A stretch of DNA of 64,000 nucleotides, taken from the NCBI GenBank assembly GCA_963837425.1, contig CAWINH010000002.1:124001-188000 (forward strand), read 5' to 3'. Origin of the DNA: CAWINH01 sp963837425 (GTDB taxonomy: Bacteria; Chloroflexota; Limnocylindria; QHBO01). Of the stretch, positions 49,486-58,047 are shown piece after piece; the stretch's first letter is position 1, and the number at the start of each line of letters is the position of its first letter. The notes under the pieces are model-generated. The model saw only the letters and a program-made list of their open reading frames with translations, had not been told where the DNA came from and made no database searches. Both the position numbers and the translations under genes were made by a program.

Positions 49486-50246
49486 TGCTTCGCGACCTCA
49501 CCTCGCTGGCCGGTTGAGGCATGCCGCGCGGCAATGCCGTTGGGCTTGCGTCCCGCGCGTGACCTGCCCGCCTTGGGCGGTCCCCCACCAAGCACCCAGA
49601 TCCCGGCGATGCCGCCGAGGAGCAACGCAAGGGCCATGGGTTGTCGGAGGATCAGGAGCAGGCGACCGCTGCCCGGCAGTTCCACCCAGCTCCTCCCGAG
49701 GATGCCCGCCTGGCCCGGGCGCCACGGATCGGGGCCGCTGTTGTTATCGCCTTGCATGATGAATCCGTTTTGTGCGTCACCGCCGACGATGCGGTGGATC
49801 ACCACGGCTCCCGCCGACGGCTGCCCCTCAGGAACGCGATATGCAACCACGTCGCCTACCTGGTAACTATCCAATTGTCGAACGACGACGAGGTCCCCGG
49901 TGTGGAGGTTCGGCTCCATGCTGACGCCGGAGACGACGAGATACGACGCTGGACCGCCGAGCGCCATCGGTCGCAGGAAAAAGAACCAGGCGACGAGGAG
50001 CGAGGCCCCGGAGATGAGGAGTGCCGTCCGCAATGTCCGTCCGAGGCCGGATTGACGTCCGACGGCCACGCGCGGTGCGAGAACGCGTTGCCGGCCCAGC
50101 GCGCTCGACATCATTCGACGTGTGGCTTCGCTCGTCAGACGCCCGTCGCCCGGTCGTCCGCTGTCGAAGTCGAGACCGCACATTCGGCAGAAGCGGAACG
50201 AACCGATGCGGGCCTCACCGCAGTCTCTACAGAACAAGTCCGGCAT
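49482..50246 (-). CDS. SipW/ER-type signal peptidase I with N-terminal zinc ribbon
   Basis: Residues 1-25 have Cys6, Cys9, Cys20 and Cys23 (FCRDCGE…FRFCRMCG), a zinc ribbon not usual in signal peptidases. A membrane helix (~74-93) leads to the catalytic domain: VSGVSMEPNLHTGDLVVVR with Ser109, then VVIHRIVGG with His151 in place of the Lys of bacterial Lep enzymes. The Ser-His dyad marks the SipW/archaeal/ER type. A second helix lies near the C-terminus. It most likely cleaves the signal peptides of the two flanking secreted proteins. The ATG at 50246 is chosen because it starts just before the zinc ribbon. Confidence 0.85.
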   Translation of the reverse strand: MPDLFCRDCGEARIGSFRFCRMCGLDFDSGRPGDGRLTSEATRRMMSSALGRQRVLAPRVAVGRQSGLGRTLRTALLISGASLLVAWFFFLRPMALGGPASYLVVSGVSMEPNLHTGDLVVVRQLDSYQVGDVVAYRVPEGQPSAGAVVIHRIVGGDAQNGFIMQGDNNSGPDPWRPGQAGILGRSWVELPGSGRLLLILRQPMALALLLGGIAGIWVLGGGPPKAGRSRAGRKPNGIAARHASTGQRGEVAKQ

Positions 50247-50342
50247 GTCGCGCCTTGGGTGCGTCGGGATGACCCGTTGGCAAAACGGGTGGGACCCGCG
50301 GCCCTGTCCGGACGCGAACAGAGCCACGGGCATAGTCGGGGA

Positions 50343-50810
50343 CTAGACGCCGATCACGATACGGACGCCCGCGATGATCTCGCCCGGCACTCCACATGGG
50401 TAGGTGGGGCTCGTGAGCTGGTCATCTGCCGGATGCACGTAGCCAAGCGCGACCTTGGCTGTCGGCGAGCCGATCGGGTAGGGGGTCACGCTGATGGGCG
50501 TGCCGGGGGCTCCGCAATCGACCGAGGGCGAATGGTTAGCGCCCACGATGTGGCCCGCAGCATTCAGTGCATAGAAGTAGAGGTTCTGGCCATCGCATGT
50601 CGGGTCGATGTTGGAGACCTGGGCCGACGTCACCGTCCCGGTGTAGTCGGCGTTCCAGACTACCGTGAGCGGAGTGGTCTGGCAGTTGGTCAGTGACACG
50701 GCGCCGACCTGGATGGTGCCCGGGTCATCGATCGGCAGGGTGGACGCCGACGCCAAGACGGCGCCGAAGACCATCGTGCCCACCACAGTCGCCAAGAAGA
50801 GCCTTCTCAC
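50343..50810 (-). CDS. Secreted protein with SipW-type signal peptide
   Basis: GTG at 50810, preceded by AAAGGAGG with ideal spacing. The N-terminus RRLFLATVVGTMVFGAVLAS, then ASTLPIDDPGTIQVG, is the pattern of SipW-dependent secreted proteins in Chloroflexota and Actinobacteria, where the mature part starts just after ASA. The mature domain is beta-rich with four Cys (NCQTT, TCDGQN, DCGAPG, PCGVPG). First gene of the operon with the signal peptidase and RTX protein. Probably a surface fibre or matrix subunit (TasA/camelysin analogy), by inference. Confidence 0.72.
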   Translation of the reverse strand: MRRLFLATVVGTMVFGAVLASASTLPIDDPGTIQVGAVSLTNCQTTPLTVVWNADYTGTVTSAQVSNIDPTCDGQNLYFYALNAAGHIVGANHSPSVDCGAPGTPISVTPYPIGSPTAKVALGYVHPADDQLTSPTYPCGVPGEIIAGVRIVIGV

Positions 50811-51114
50811 GTTGTTCCTCCTTTGGGCCAGGGCGCCGGGCTTGATGCCGGGGTGAGCGCATGAGGACATCTGGGCCAGCAGCCTCCCCTCGATCCATAA
50901 CTTCACGTTTGCGATGACGAGTTCGTGCTCTCCCCAGCTGACCAACCTAGGGGTCGCTCCCGCGCGGGCCATCCGGGATTCCACGGAATCAGCTACGGGT
51001 TCGGGCCTCAGTACGCGTGTTGTGAGATCTGGCGGGCGCACGGAGACGGGAACCAGTGCCGTGATCCGTACTTCCCCTGATGCCGCTCCTGGCGGCTCCC
51101 CCTACCCTCGCCGC

Positions 51115-51579
51115 ATGGAGCGCTTGCACCCTCGCGACAGCGGGGCCGATGCCCAGGTTTCTGGGGACGTGCCGGCAGGCCCGGCGGCCGATGAGGCGGC
51201 GGCGCGGGAGGCCCGCGAGCGCTATCGCAACGGACCGATGCCCGCTGTCCGAGCCGATCCGGAGATCGCAGCACTGCTGCAGCCCGGCGAGGCGGTTGTC
51301 GCGGTGCACCCGTCGGTCGTTCTCGAGCGCCGGACGCCGAAGCCGGAGTCCGCCGCTCCGCGCGGCCCTGCGGGCGAGCTCCACGTGACCTCGCGGCGTC
51401 TGCTGCTGATCGGCCGGGATCGCCTCTCTATCGACCTCGAGGAGATTCTCGAGGTGGGCCTGTCGGGAGAATGGCTTCTCCTGGTCCTGCGCGAGGGTCG
51501 CGGTGTCGCTCTGCGCGCGGCGCAGCCGCGTCTGCTCAGGGTCGAGATCGCCGCGGCGCGGGCTGCCGCCAGGGCCTGA
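51115..51579 (+). CDS. Hypothetical protein with a PH-like domain
   Basis: 154 residues. Residues ~45-150 (AVRADPEIAALLQPGEAVVA, VTSRRLLLIGRDRLSIDLEE, VGLSGEWLLLVLREGRGVAL) form the bacterial PH (bPH) pattern of strands and a C-terminal helix. Such domains often bind membranes or proteins; function unknown. It converges on the response regulator gene and ends 6 bases from it. Confidence 0.6.
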   Translation: MERLHPRDSGADAQVSGDVPAGPAADEAAAREARERYRNGPMPAVRADPEIAALLQPGEAVVAVHPSVVLERRTPKPESAAPRGPAGELHVTSRRLLLIGRDRLSIDLEEILEVGLSGEWLLLVLREGRGVALRAAQPRLLRVEIAAARAAARA

Positions 51580-51585
51580 TCGCGG

Positions 51586-52245
51586 TCAGCCGGGCTCCCG
51601 GTAGCGTCCCGCCGCCTCTGCCCGGTTCCGAGCGTCAAGCTTGTGCAGGATGCTGCTCACGTGCGTCTCCACCGTACGGGGCGAGATCGTGAGCGATGCG
51701 GAGATCTGACGGTCCGTGAGACCTTCCGCCAACAGGCGCAGGACCTGCATCTCGCGCATGGTCAAGCGTGCCAGCGCAGGGTCGTCCGTCGTGGCTGTAC
51801 GTCGCGAGGTCTCGACCAGGCGGTGGACAACGCGCGCGGCGATCCCACGAGGCATGGCCAGCTCACCGGCGGACGCGCTTCGCACCGCACGCTGCAGCGC
51901 ATCGGGCGAGAGGTCCTTCGTCAGGTACCCGCTCGCTCCGTAGCGAAGCGCTTCGATGACATGACGATCCGCCCTCGAGACGGTGAGCATGACGATCCGC
52001 GCATCCGGAAGCCGGGGTGCCAGCTCATGCACGAGGCTCACGCCGTCCATCCCCGGTAGGTCAATATCGATGAGGAGCAGGTCGGGTCGTACCACCGGCG
52101 CGAGGGAAAGGGCCTCCTCCGCGGTTCCGACCTCGGCGACCACCTCGAGGTCCACTGCGGAAAGGGCTTGACGGACCGCTGCGCGCACCAGGGCGTGGTC
52201 GTCGACGACCATGACACGGATGTAACCGGGGGCGACGGCGCGCAT
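51586..52245 (-). CDS. NarL/FixJ-type response regulator
   Basis: Receiver domain with Asp15-Asp16 (VVDDHALVR), phospho-acceptor Asp60 (LLLIDIDLPGMDG), and a Lys in the SGYLTKDLSPD block. A C-terminal LuxR HTH follows: LTMREMQVLRLLAEGLTDRQ, then ISASLTISPRTVETHVSSIL. A DNA-binding activator or repressor controlled by phosphorylation from the kinase encoded just upstream (2-base gap). Targets not known; the nearby secretion operon is a candidate. Confidence 0.9.
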   Translation of the reverse strand: MRAVAPGYIRVMVVDDHALVRAAVRQALSAVDLEVVAEVGTAEEALSLAPVVRPDLLLIDIDLPGMDGVSLVHELAPRLPDARIVMLTVSRADRHVIEALRYGASGYLTKDLSPDALQRAVRSASAGELAMPRGIAARVVHRLVETSRRTATTDDPALARLTMREMQVLRLLAEGLTDRQISASLTISPRTVETHVSSILHKLDARNRAEAAGRYREPG

Positions 52246-52247
52246 GG

Positions 52248-53732
52248 CTACCCCGACGCCCCTGGCGCCGGCGCCGCATGTGGCACCGGGAGAAGGACGC
52301 GGATTCGCGTGCCGTCATGCGGGTGCGAATCTATGCGGAGCTCTGCGCCGATGATCGCCGCCCGCTCCCTCATGCTGGAGAGGCCGTAGGCATCCTCACC
52401 GAGCTGTTCGGGATCGAACCCGCGCCCGTTGTCTCCCACCGTGAGCTCGAGATGGCCATTCTCGATGGCGGCATGGACCCGGACGAAGGTCGCGTCCGCG
52501 TGTCGGCGAACGTTACTCAGTGCCTCCTGGGCAATCCGCACGAGTTCGGCTTCTGCCCGAGCAGTAAGGCCCGAGGCACCGTTGGGGCAATCGATCTCGG
52601 CTCGCAGGCCGAATCGATCGGCGAAGTCATCGACATACCGAGCGATCACGTCCCAGAACGGGCCTGCCGGCTGGCCGGCGATCCGCAGCGCCGTGACGGC
52701 CTGCTGCGCCTCTGCCAACCCGGCATCGATGGCGTCCCCCAGCTCGCCGACCAGCGCAGCGGCATCCGGCCCGAACCCCGCAAGGCCCGCCAGTCGGCCG
52801 GCCTTCAGCTTCGCCAGCCAGAGATTCTGCGCCAGACCATCGTGCAGTTCGCGGGCGAGATGGGCACGCTCCTCCAGGGTGGCCCGCTCGGCATCGAGCG
52901 CTCGGAGGCGTCTAAGGTCGAGATTGGCGGTCCGCAGGCCTGCGAGTGCCACGCCGACCTCGGTCTCGACGCCGACGAAGAGGCAGAGGTCGAACACGAG
53001 CCAGAGGAAGTTGGCGGTGGTCACCAGCCCGGTCTCGGTGTGTGGGGAGACGGCCACGTAGGCCTGGGCGAAGGCACCGAAGACGAGGCCCAGCGCCAGC
53101 CAGGCATGGCCCAGCGACCCGTATCGGCGGTAGAGACGGCGCGAGAGGGCCGCGGCCCACAGGAGCAGAGCCGCCACGGAAACCTGCAGGGCGGCGCCGA
53201 GGAGCGTCGAGCTCTGCACAGAGCCAGGGCCTGCCTTCGAGGCGAGCTGGGGGAGGGATCCGGCGTGTGCCGCCACGTACGCGATCACAACCAGGGCCAC
53301 GGCTGGCGCGACCACGACCAGCCATGGGCGCCCCGGACGGAGACCCCGCAGTGAGGCGAAGCCGCCGACCACGAGGAGGATCGCGGCCATGAGTCGCGAC
53401 GCCGTGAAGACGTAGAGGTTGGCTTGCCCGAGCTCGCCCAGCGGCAAGCCGGCCGACGCGTCGAGGCCGCTCAGGATCGAGGCCACGTATTGGCCATCGC
53501 TCGTGGCCAGGACGAGGAACGCTGCCGCCTCGAAGAGGGCGAGTGGTGCGGCCAGCTGGCGGTAACGGACCCAGCCCAGGACCGCAACCGAGATGGCGAC
53601 GAGCGTCGCGAGGGTCTCGAGAACAAGGTCAAGACCCGGGGCGGAGATGCGGATGTTGACGCCAGGAGCGACGAGACCCGCCGCAAGCCCCGCAGACAAG
53701 GCAGCGGCCGCCACGACCATGACGGCATCCAC
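52248..53732 (-). CDS. NarX/DesK-type histidine kinase with multi-helix membrane sensor
   Basis: About seven membrane helices in residues 1-260 form the sensor. The HisKA_3 dimerisation block is ARELHDGLAQNLWLAKLKAG with His297. The ATPase domain has ELVRIAQEALSNVRRHADAT (N-box), VGDNGRGFDPEQL (G1) and YGLSSMRERAAIIGAELRID (G2). The start is GTG at 53732 or the ATG at 53720. It pairs with the response regulator. No extracytoplasmic domain is seen, so the signal is probably sensed in the membrane. Confidence 0.9.
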   Translation of the reverse strand: MDAVMVVAAAALSAGLAAGLVAPGVNIRISAPGLDLVLETLATLVAISVAVLGWVRYRQLAAPLALFEAAAFLVLATSDGQYVASILSGLDASAGLPLGELGQANLYVFTASRLMAAILLVVGGFASLRGLRPGRPWLVVVAPAVALVVIAYVAAHAGSLPQLASKAGPGSVQSSTLLGAALQVSVAALLLWAAALSRRLYRRYGSLGHAWLALGLVFGAFAQAYVAVSPHTETGLVTTANFLWLVFDLCLFVGVETEVGVALAGLRTANLDLRRLRALDAERATLEERAHLARELHDGLAQNLWLAKLKAGRLAGLAGFGPDAAALVGELGDAIDAGLAEAQQAVTALRIAGQPAGPFWDVIARYVDDFADRFGLRAEIDCPNGASGLTARAEAELVRIAQEALSNVRRHADATFVRVHAAIENGHLELTVGDNGRGFDPEQLGEDAYGLSSMRERAAIIGAELRIDSHPHDGTRIRVLLPVPHAAPAPGASG

Positions 53733-54018
53733 CGATGTCGACCGGTTGGCAACCAGGGAACGCTCTCGCGGAATCTCCGAGATCGGATGCCCTCCCCATG
53801 CATCGATCCGACGAATGGCTTATCGCTCGGATCGAGATGCGTTGTCAATAGGCAACACCCGCTCGGCCCTGCAAGACATCGATTCTCGGCCCAGGCATAG
53901 GGCGCCGACATACGCGCGATGAAGGCCGCGGTCCGCCCTGAATGCCCAGAATCGCCCGGAGACTATCGGGGTAGCAAGGTCCGCTGCCGGTGTCCTCCGT
54001 ATGCCGTTGCCCTCCGTC
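53733..54018. other. 286-bp gap upstream of the kinase gene
   Basis: No gene seen. It holds the promoter of the two-component operon. A short inverted repeat GTTG-TCAATAGG-CAAC lies near 53845 and could be a regulator site, but is too short to call. Confidence 0.35.
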
Positions 54019-54242
54019 GACTCCTCAACCGCTCGTCAGCGGCGCGGTATCCGGCGCGGGTGGGCGTCACGACCCTCTGACTCCTCAACCGCTCTTCTCC
54101 GGCACGCTATCCAGATCGGCGGCAGGTCGAGCCGGTCGCGGGTGATCACTGCACGCTCAGCTCGGCGGGCGATGCGTTGGGGAACTACCCCGGGAGCTGG
54201 ATAACGCTCCTCCAGAGAGCGGATGACAAGTCGGCACGTCCG
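54019..54242 (+). repeat. Right copy of the 224-bp direct repeat (MITE family)
   Basis: Two 60-bp units (GACTCCTCAACCGCTC at 54019 and 54079) and the GGGAGCTGGATAACGCTCC part, ending …CAAGTCGGCACGTCCG. It matches 47322-47545 almost base for base. Beyond it both loci carry GGCCGATGCGAC words and end GCGCGCCGCCGCCCTA, where the IS remnant begins in the other copy. Confidence 0.82.
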
Positions 54243-54326
54243 AACACGGGCCACACGGCCGATGTGCCGATGCGGGTCACACGGCCGATGCGGCCGATGC
54301 GACCGATGCGCTGGCGCGCCGCCGCC

Positions 54327-55496
54327 CTACGTCCACATGAGCCCGTACGGATGCGGCGAGCTGATCCGTCGCTCTCCATGGAAGCGGTCGAAGCCGAAGA
54401 CCGCGAGCTCCGGCGCTGCATCGGGCCCATCGAGCAGCATCCGCGCCAGCGACTCGCCGACCGCGGGGGCGGTCTTGAAGCCGGTCCCACTGAATCCGCA
54501 GTCGAGCCACAGGCCCTCCGGCCCGTACGGTGCGGCAGGGCCGATGATCGGATGCTGGTCGGGCGTGATCCCGTCGACGCCGTAGTGCGAGCTCTGCAAC
54601 CCGCCCTCCGCGAGCCGCGGCAGCCGCTGGGTCACCCGATCCACGGCCCGCTCGGTGAAGTCCGGCGACCCGTGATGGACCTCGTCCGGCGTGTCGAGCA
54701 CCGGGTTCCCGTCCTCGAGCCCGACGAGCACGAGGTGGGCACCCTCGGGCCGCACGTACATCGCCCGGCCGAAATCGATGAAACCGGGGAACGAGCCGAA
54801 CCCCGCCGGCCGCGCCACGAAACACGTGTCGTGGACCCAGGCCCGGATTGGCAGCTGTAAGCCGATCTCCGCGGCGAGCTGGCCCGACCACGCCCCGGCG
54901 GCGAGGACCACGGTCTCGGCGCGGATCTCGCGCTCCGCGCTGCGCACCCCGACGACCCGGTCGCCCTCGAGCAGGATGGTCGTCGCCCGCTCGGCCGCGC
55001 GGACGGTTGCGCCGTGGTCGCGTGCCGCGGCGATCAACGAGGCGGCGGCGGTCGAGGGGTCCGCGTAGCCGGACTCCGGCTCGTACGCGGCGAGCTCGAC
55101 GTCGTCGACCATCATCTCCGGCGTCAGCCGCGCGATGTCATCTGGCCCGATGAGGATCGTCGGTATCCCGAGGCCCTGCTGCATCTCGACGTTGGCGCGC
55201 AGCTGCGGCGTCAGCTTGGGGGGCACGAGCTGGAGGAAGCCGGTGCGGGTGAAGCCGCAGTGACCGCCGACGGCATCGGCCCAGTCGCGGAAGTAGGCGA
55301 ACGAGCGCCAGGCGAGCGACGCGTTCTCGGGCAGGTCGTAGTGCATTCGCACCAGGCCTGACGAGCGACCGGTGGCGTTCGTCACGTCGGAGCGGTTGAG
55401 GACGACGGGCTGCCTGCCCGCGCGGGCCAGGTGAAAGGCGAGGCTGGCGCCCTGGACACCGGCGCCCACCACGATGATGTCGGCGGTCTCAGTCAT
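54327..55496 (-). CDS. FAD-dependent oxidoreductase (DAO/sarcosine-oxidase-like)
   Basis: Dinucleotide-binding motif VVGAGVQGASLAFHLARAG (9-27, GxGxxG at 11-16). The DAO-family blocks are SSGLVRMHYDL, ETVVLAAGAWSGQLAAEIG, GVDGITPDQHPIIGPA and a C-terminal CGFSGTGFKTAPAVGESLAR. It would oxidise an amine or N-methyl amino acid with FAD, making hydrogen peroxide or feeding another acceptor. Substrate unknown. The ATG at 55496 sits right before TETADIIVV. Length 389 is typical. Confidence 0.85.
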   Translation of the reverse strand: MTETADIIVVGAGVQGASLAFHLARAGRQPVVLNRSDVTNATGRSSGLVRMHYDLPENASLAWRSFAYFRDWADAVGGHCGFTRTGFLQLVPPKLTPQLRANVEMQQGLGIPTILIGPDDIARLTPEMMVDDVELAAYEPESGYADPSTAAASLIAAARDHGATVRAAERATTILLEGDRVVGVRSAEREIRAETVVLAAGAWSGQLAAEIGLQLPIRAWVHDTCFVARPAGFGSFPGFIDFGRAMYVRPEGAHLVLVGLEDGNPVLDTPDEVHHGSPDFTERAVDRVTQRLPRLAEGGLQSSHYGVDGITPDQHPIIGPAAPYGPEGLWLDCGFSGTGFKTAPAVGESLARMLLDGPDAAPELAVFGFDRFHGERRISSPHPYGLMWT

Positions 55497-55566
55497 TCGC
55501 GCATGGTGACAGGTCGGCCAATGGCCCCGGACCTGCCAACCGGCTCCTTCGGGTAGGCTGGCGCAA

Positions 55567-56202
55567 ATGAGCCCCGACGACGAGCCGATCCCCACCGCGC
55601 TCGAGCGCGCGGCCCTCGGCTGGGACGAGGTGTATCGCGATGGGAGCCCGCCGTGGGACATCGGCCGGCCGCAGCCGGCCTTCGTGCGAATCGCCGATGC
55701 GGGTGAGGTCGCCGGCCCCGTCCTCGACTGTGGCTGCGGAACCGGCGAGCAGGCGTTGATGCTCGCGGAGCGGGGGCACGAGGTGCTCGGCATCGACCTG
55801 TCGCCGACCGCCGTCGCGACCGCGCGCCGCAAGGCGCAGGAGCGTAAGCTCAAGGCCACGTTCGCGGTCGGCAACGCGCTCGATCTCGGCAGCCTGGGGC
55901 GACGCTTCGCGACGGTCATCGACTCCGGCGTCTTCCATGTCTTCAACGACGCGGACCGAGCGCGCTACGTGCTGAGCCTGGCCTCGGTGCTCGACCCCGG
56001 GAGCGTCATCCACCTCGCCTGCTTTTCGGAGCTGACCCCGGGCACCGGCGGTCCGCGCCGGGTCACCCAGGCCGAGCTCCGCGCGGCGTTCGCCGACGGC
56101 TGGGAGGTCGACCGGATCGAGGGAGCCCGGTTCGAGGTCCGCGACCCGTTTGGCGCAGCGACGCCGCCCCACGCATGGATGGCGCGGATCGTCCGACGCT
56201 GA
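55567..56202 (+). CDS. SAM-dependent methyltransferase, TehB/thiopurine-type
   Basis: Rossmann methyltransferase: WDIGRPQPAFVRIADAGE, then VLDCGCGTGEQALMLAERGH (53-72, motif I), VLGIDLSPTAVATARRKA (motif post-I) and SGVFHVFNDADRARY. The N-terminal W…PPWDIGRPQP segment is seen in small-molecule methyltransferases of the tellurite/thiopurine group. Its 3' part overlaps the convergent cyclase gene. Acceptor unknown. Confidence 0.82.
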   Translation: MSPDDEPIPTALERAALGWDEVYRDGSPPWDIGRPQPAFVRIADAGEVAGPVLDCGCGTGEQALMLAERGHEVLGIDLSPTAVATARRKAQERKLKATFAVGNALDLGSLGRRFATVIDSGVFHVFNDADRARYVLSLASVLDPGSVIHLACFSELTPGTGGPRRVTQAELRAAFADGWEVDRIEGARFEVRDPFGAATPPHAWMARIVRR

Positions 56203-56971
56203 TCTGGCCCACCTCGAAGAGGAGCGGCGACTCGCGAACTCCCCGCAGCTCGTGGGCGCCCAGCGCACGGACCGTCACTCCGGCGGGCAACTCGTCGCCG
56301 AGCGCGGAGAGGGTCGCACCGGAGACGACGGTCTGGCGAGCGCCCGCCACCCGGCAGATGCGATTCACGGCGTGCACCGCCAAGCCGACGTAGCCCGCAT
56401 CGGTCAGGGTCGGGCGTCCGGAGTGGACGCCAATCCGGACGAGGACGGTCGCGCCTCGCGGCCACGCGTGATCGGCGAGGGCGCGGTGAATGGCCGACGC
56501 GGCGACGAGCGCCCCGGACGGCCGCTTGAAAACCGCGAAATACTCGTCCGCGCGGGCATCGACCTCCTGGCCGCCCGCGTGTCGAACGATCGTCCGCAGG
56601 TGGCGCCGCAGCTCGGTGAGGAGCGCCGCGTAGGCGTCCCCGAGCTCGTGGAGCAGGCCCGTCGAATCCACGATGTCGGTCATCAGGAAGGTGACCGCTC
56701 CGCTCGGCAGCGCGCGCGGGCCGGTGACCCGCAGTTGGCCTTCCATGAAGCCGACCGGGACGATCCCGTACCTGCGTGCGGCTCGCAGCAGCCGGCCCCT
56801 CGCCCGATCCCGGGCGGCCTCATCCTCGAAGAGGACCTGGTTGAAGCGGGCGAGCGCGTTTCGAACGTGCGCCTCGTCGTGAATCGGGAGCCGCCGCCGG
56901 CCACCCGAGTCAACGTAGGCGAACGCGCTGTCGCGCAGCGATCGTCGATTCTGCGCGCTGAGCTGCGGCAT
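56063..56971 (-). CDS. Class III cyclase with N-terminal DUF6582-like domain
   Basis: Residues ~10-75 (SAFAYVDSGGRRRLPIHDEA, HVRNALARFNQVLF, RLLRAARRYGI) match a small DUF6582-like domain. The cyclase domain follows: TFLMTDIVDSTGLLHELGDA (first metal Asp), EVDARADEYFAVF (in place of the usual GDE), and VGLAVHAVNRICRVAGAR. The missing Gly in the metal motif and the altered nucleotide site leave activity in doubt. The last ~45 residues are Arg/Pro-rich and overlap the methyltransferase gene by 140 bases, so the true C-terminus may be near LFEVG (around 56210) and the frame there disturbed. Confidence 0.7.
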   Translation of the reverse strand: MPQLSAQNRRSLRDSAFAYVDSGGRRRLPIHDEAHVRNALARFNQVLFEDEAARDRARGRLLRAARRYGIVPVGFMEGQLRVTGPRALPSGAVTFLMTDIVDSTGLLHELGDAYAALLTELRRHLRTIVRHAGGQEVDARADEYFAVFKRPSGALVAASAIHRALADHAWPRGATVLVRIGVHSGRPTLTDAGYVGLAVHAVNRICRVAGARQTVVSGATLSALGDELPAGVTVRALGAHELRGVRESPLLFEVGQISVGRSAPSMRGAASLRQTGRGPRTGLPRSGRPPSRRRTPRGARPG

Positions 56972-57064
56972 GCGTCGATGGTACCGCCACGAGCGCGCGT
57001 GTTAGCCTCGATGTAACTGGCTCGGGGAGTCCAGCGTCACGATGCAGCAGGAGGGTGCAACCGC

Positions 57065-57451
57065 GTGACGACGTTCACGGTGAATCGCCGACAACAGCTC
57101 TCGTTGGCCGTGTGGCCGGTCGTCGCATTTGCCTGCTTTGCACTGGGCGGCCTTCGCGCGCTCATCGTCTCTCTCTCGCAGGTCGGGGCGACGCCCACGT
57201 TCGGCAGCATCGTGGGCAGCATCGACTGGTCGCGCGACGTCCTCTACGCGATTGCGCTGGCCGCCCCGGCGGGGCTCATTGCGCTGGCCCAAGGCCGCCT
57301 CGAACGCGTGCGGTACGTCGACTCCGCGCTCGTCGCGGTGATCGTGGCGGCCGCGATGCTCGGCGCGCTGTGGTACGCGTACCAGATGGCGCCCGACCTC
57401 GTCGTGGCCAGCGTCGGAAACGTGCCCTCCGCGCTCGCCTCACCGCGGTAA
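57065..57451 (+). CDS. Small membrane protein, three predicted helices
   Basis: 128 residues; hydrophobic segments SLAVWPVVAFACFALGGL, DVLYAIALAAPAGLIAL and SALVAVIVAAAMLGALWYA, ending in a soluble tail. GTG start. No family recognised. It precedes the next gene by 9 bases and is probably co-transcribed. Confidence 0.5.
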   Translation: MTTFTVNRRQQLSLAVWPVVAFACFALGGLRALIVSLSQVGATPTFGSIVGSIDWSRDVLYAIALAAPAGLIALAQGRLERVRYVDSALVAVIVAAAMLGALWYAYQMAPDLVVASVGNVPSALASPR

Positions 57452-57460
57452 GGTTCCCCG

Positions 57461-58021
57461 GTGAGCTCATGGCTTGGACGTCTTTTCGGCGGGCGACAGC
57501 CCGCCGAGCCGCCTGCCCCCGTCGAGGCCACCGCGCCGTCGGAGCCACTCCCCGCGGATCCATCACCGGCCATCGTGGACGTGATGCCGGTGCAGGTCCT
57601 CGGCCCGGACGGGCCGCGATCGGTCGAGATTCGAACCGGCGGTGAGCGCATCACCGACGTGCTGAATCGGCTCGGTGAGGCCGAGTCGGACGGGATGCTG
57701 CTCGTCCTACCGCCGGAACAGGCCCACGATCCGCGCCGCCACCTGCATCGGCCCGGTCAATCGCTCCGCGTTCGGATCGAGCCATACGAGGTCGTGGGGC
57801 TCGTGCACGTGCCGCCGGGCTCGCAGCCAATGGGCTACCTGGGACGCGTGAATCCGCGCTTCGTCCCGTTGACCGATGCGGTCATCCGGCTCACCGACGG
57901 GAGCCCCGACGAGCTGCGCTCGTCGGTCGTCATCGTGAACCTGCCCCGCGCGCAGGAGGTGCGGGAGATCGCGGCGGCCGACCGCGAGCCCCGGGTGCGG
58001 GCCCAGGAACCCCCTTCCTGA
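57461..58021 (+). CDS. Hypothetical soluble protein, 186 residues
   Basis: A Pro/Ala-rich N-terminal linker (SWLGRLFGGRQPAEPPAPV) and a beta-rich core (QVLGPDGPRSVEIRTGGERI, then PYEVVGLVHVPPGSQPMGYL and FVPLTDAVIRL). Some blocks recall small PilZ-like or DUF6812-type proteins but I cannot assign a family. GTG start. Its stop region overlaps the possible CTG start of the next gene. Confidence 0.5.
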   Translation: MSSWLGRLFGGRQPAEPPAPVEATAPSEPLPADPSPAIVDVMPVQVLGPDGPRSVEIRTGGERITDVLNRLGEAESDGMLLVLPPEQAHDPRRHLHRPGQSLRVRIEPYEVVGLVHVPPGSQPMGYLGRVNPRFVPLTDAVIRLTDGSPDELRSSVVIVNLPRAQEVREIAAADREPRVRAQEPPS

Positions 58022-58047
58022 GCCGACTGCTGCGCGGCGCGCTGCTC

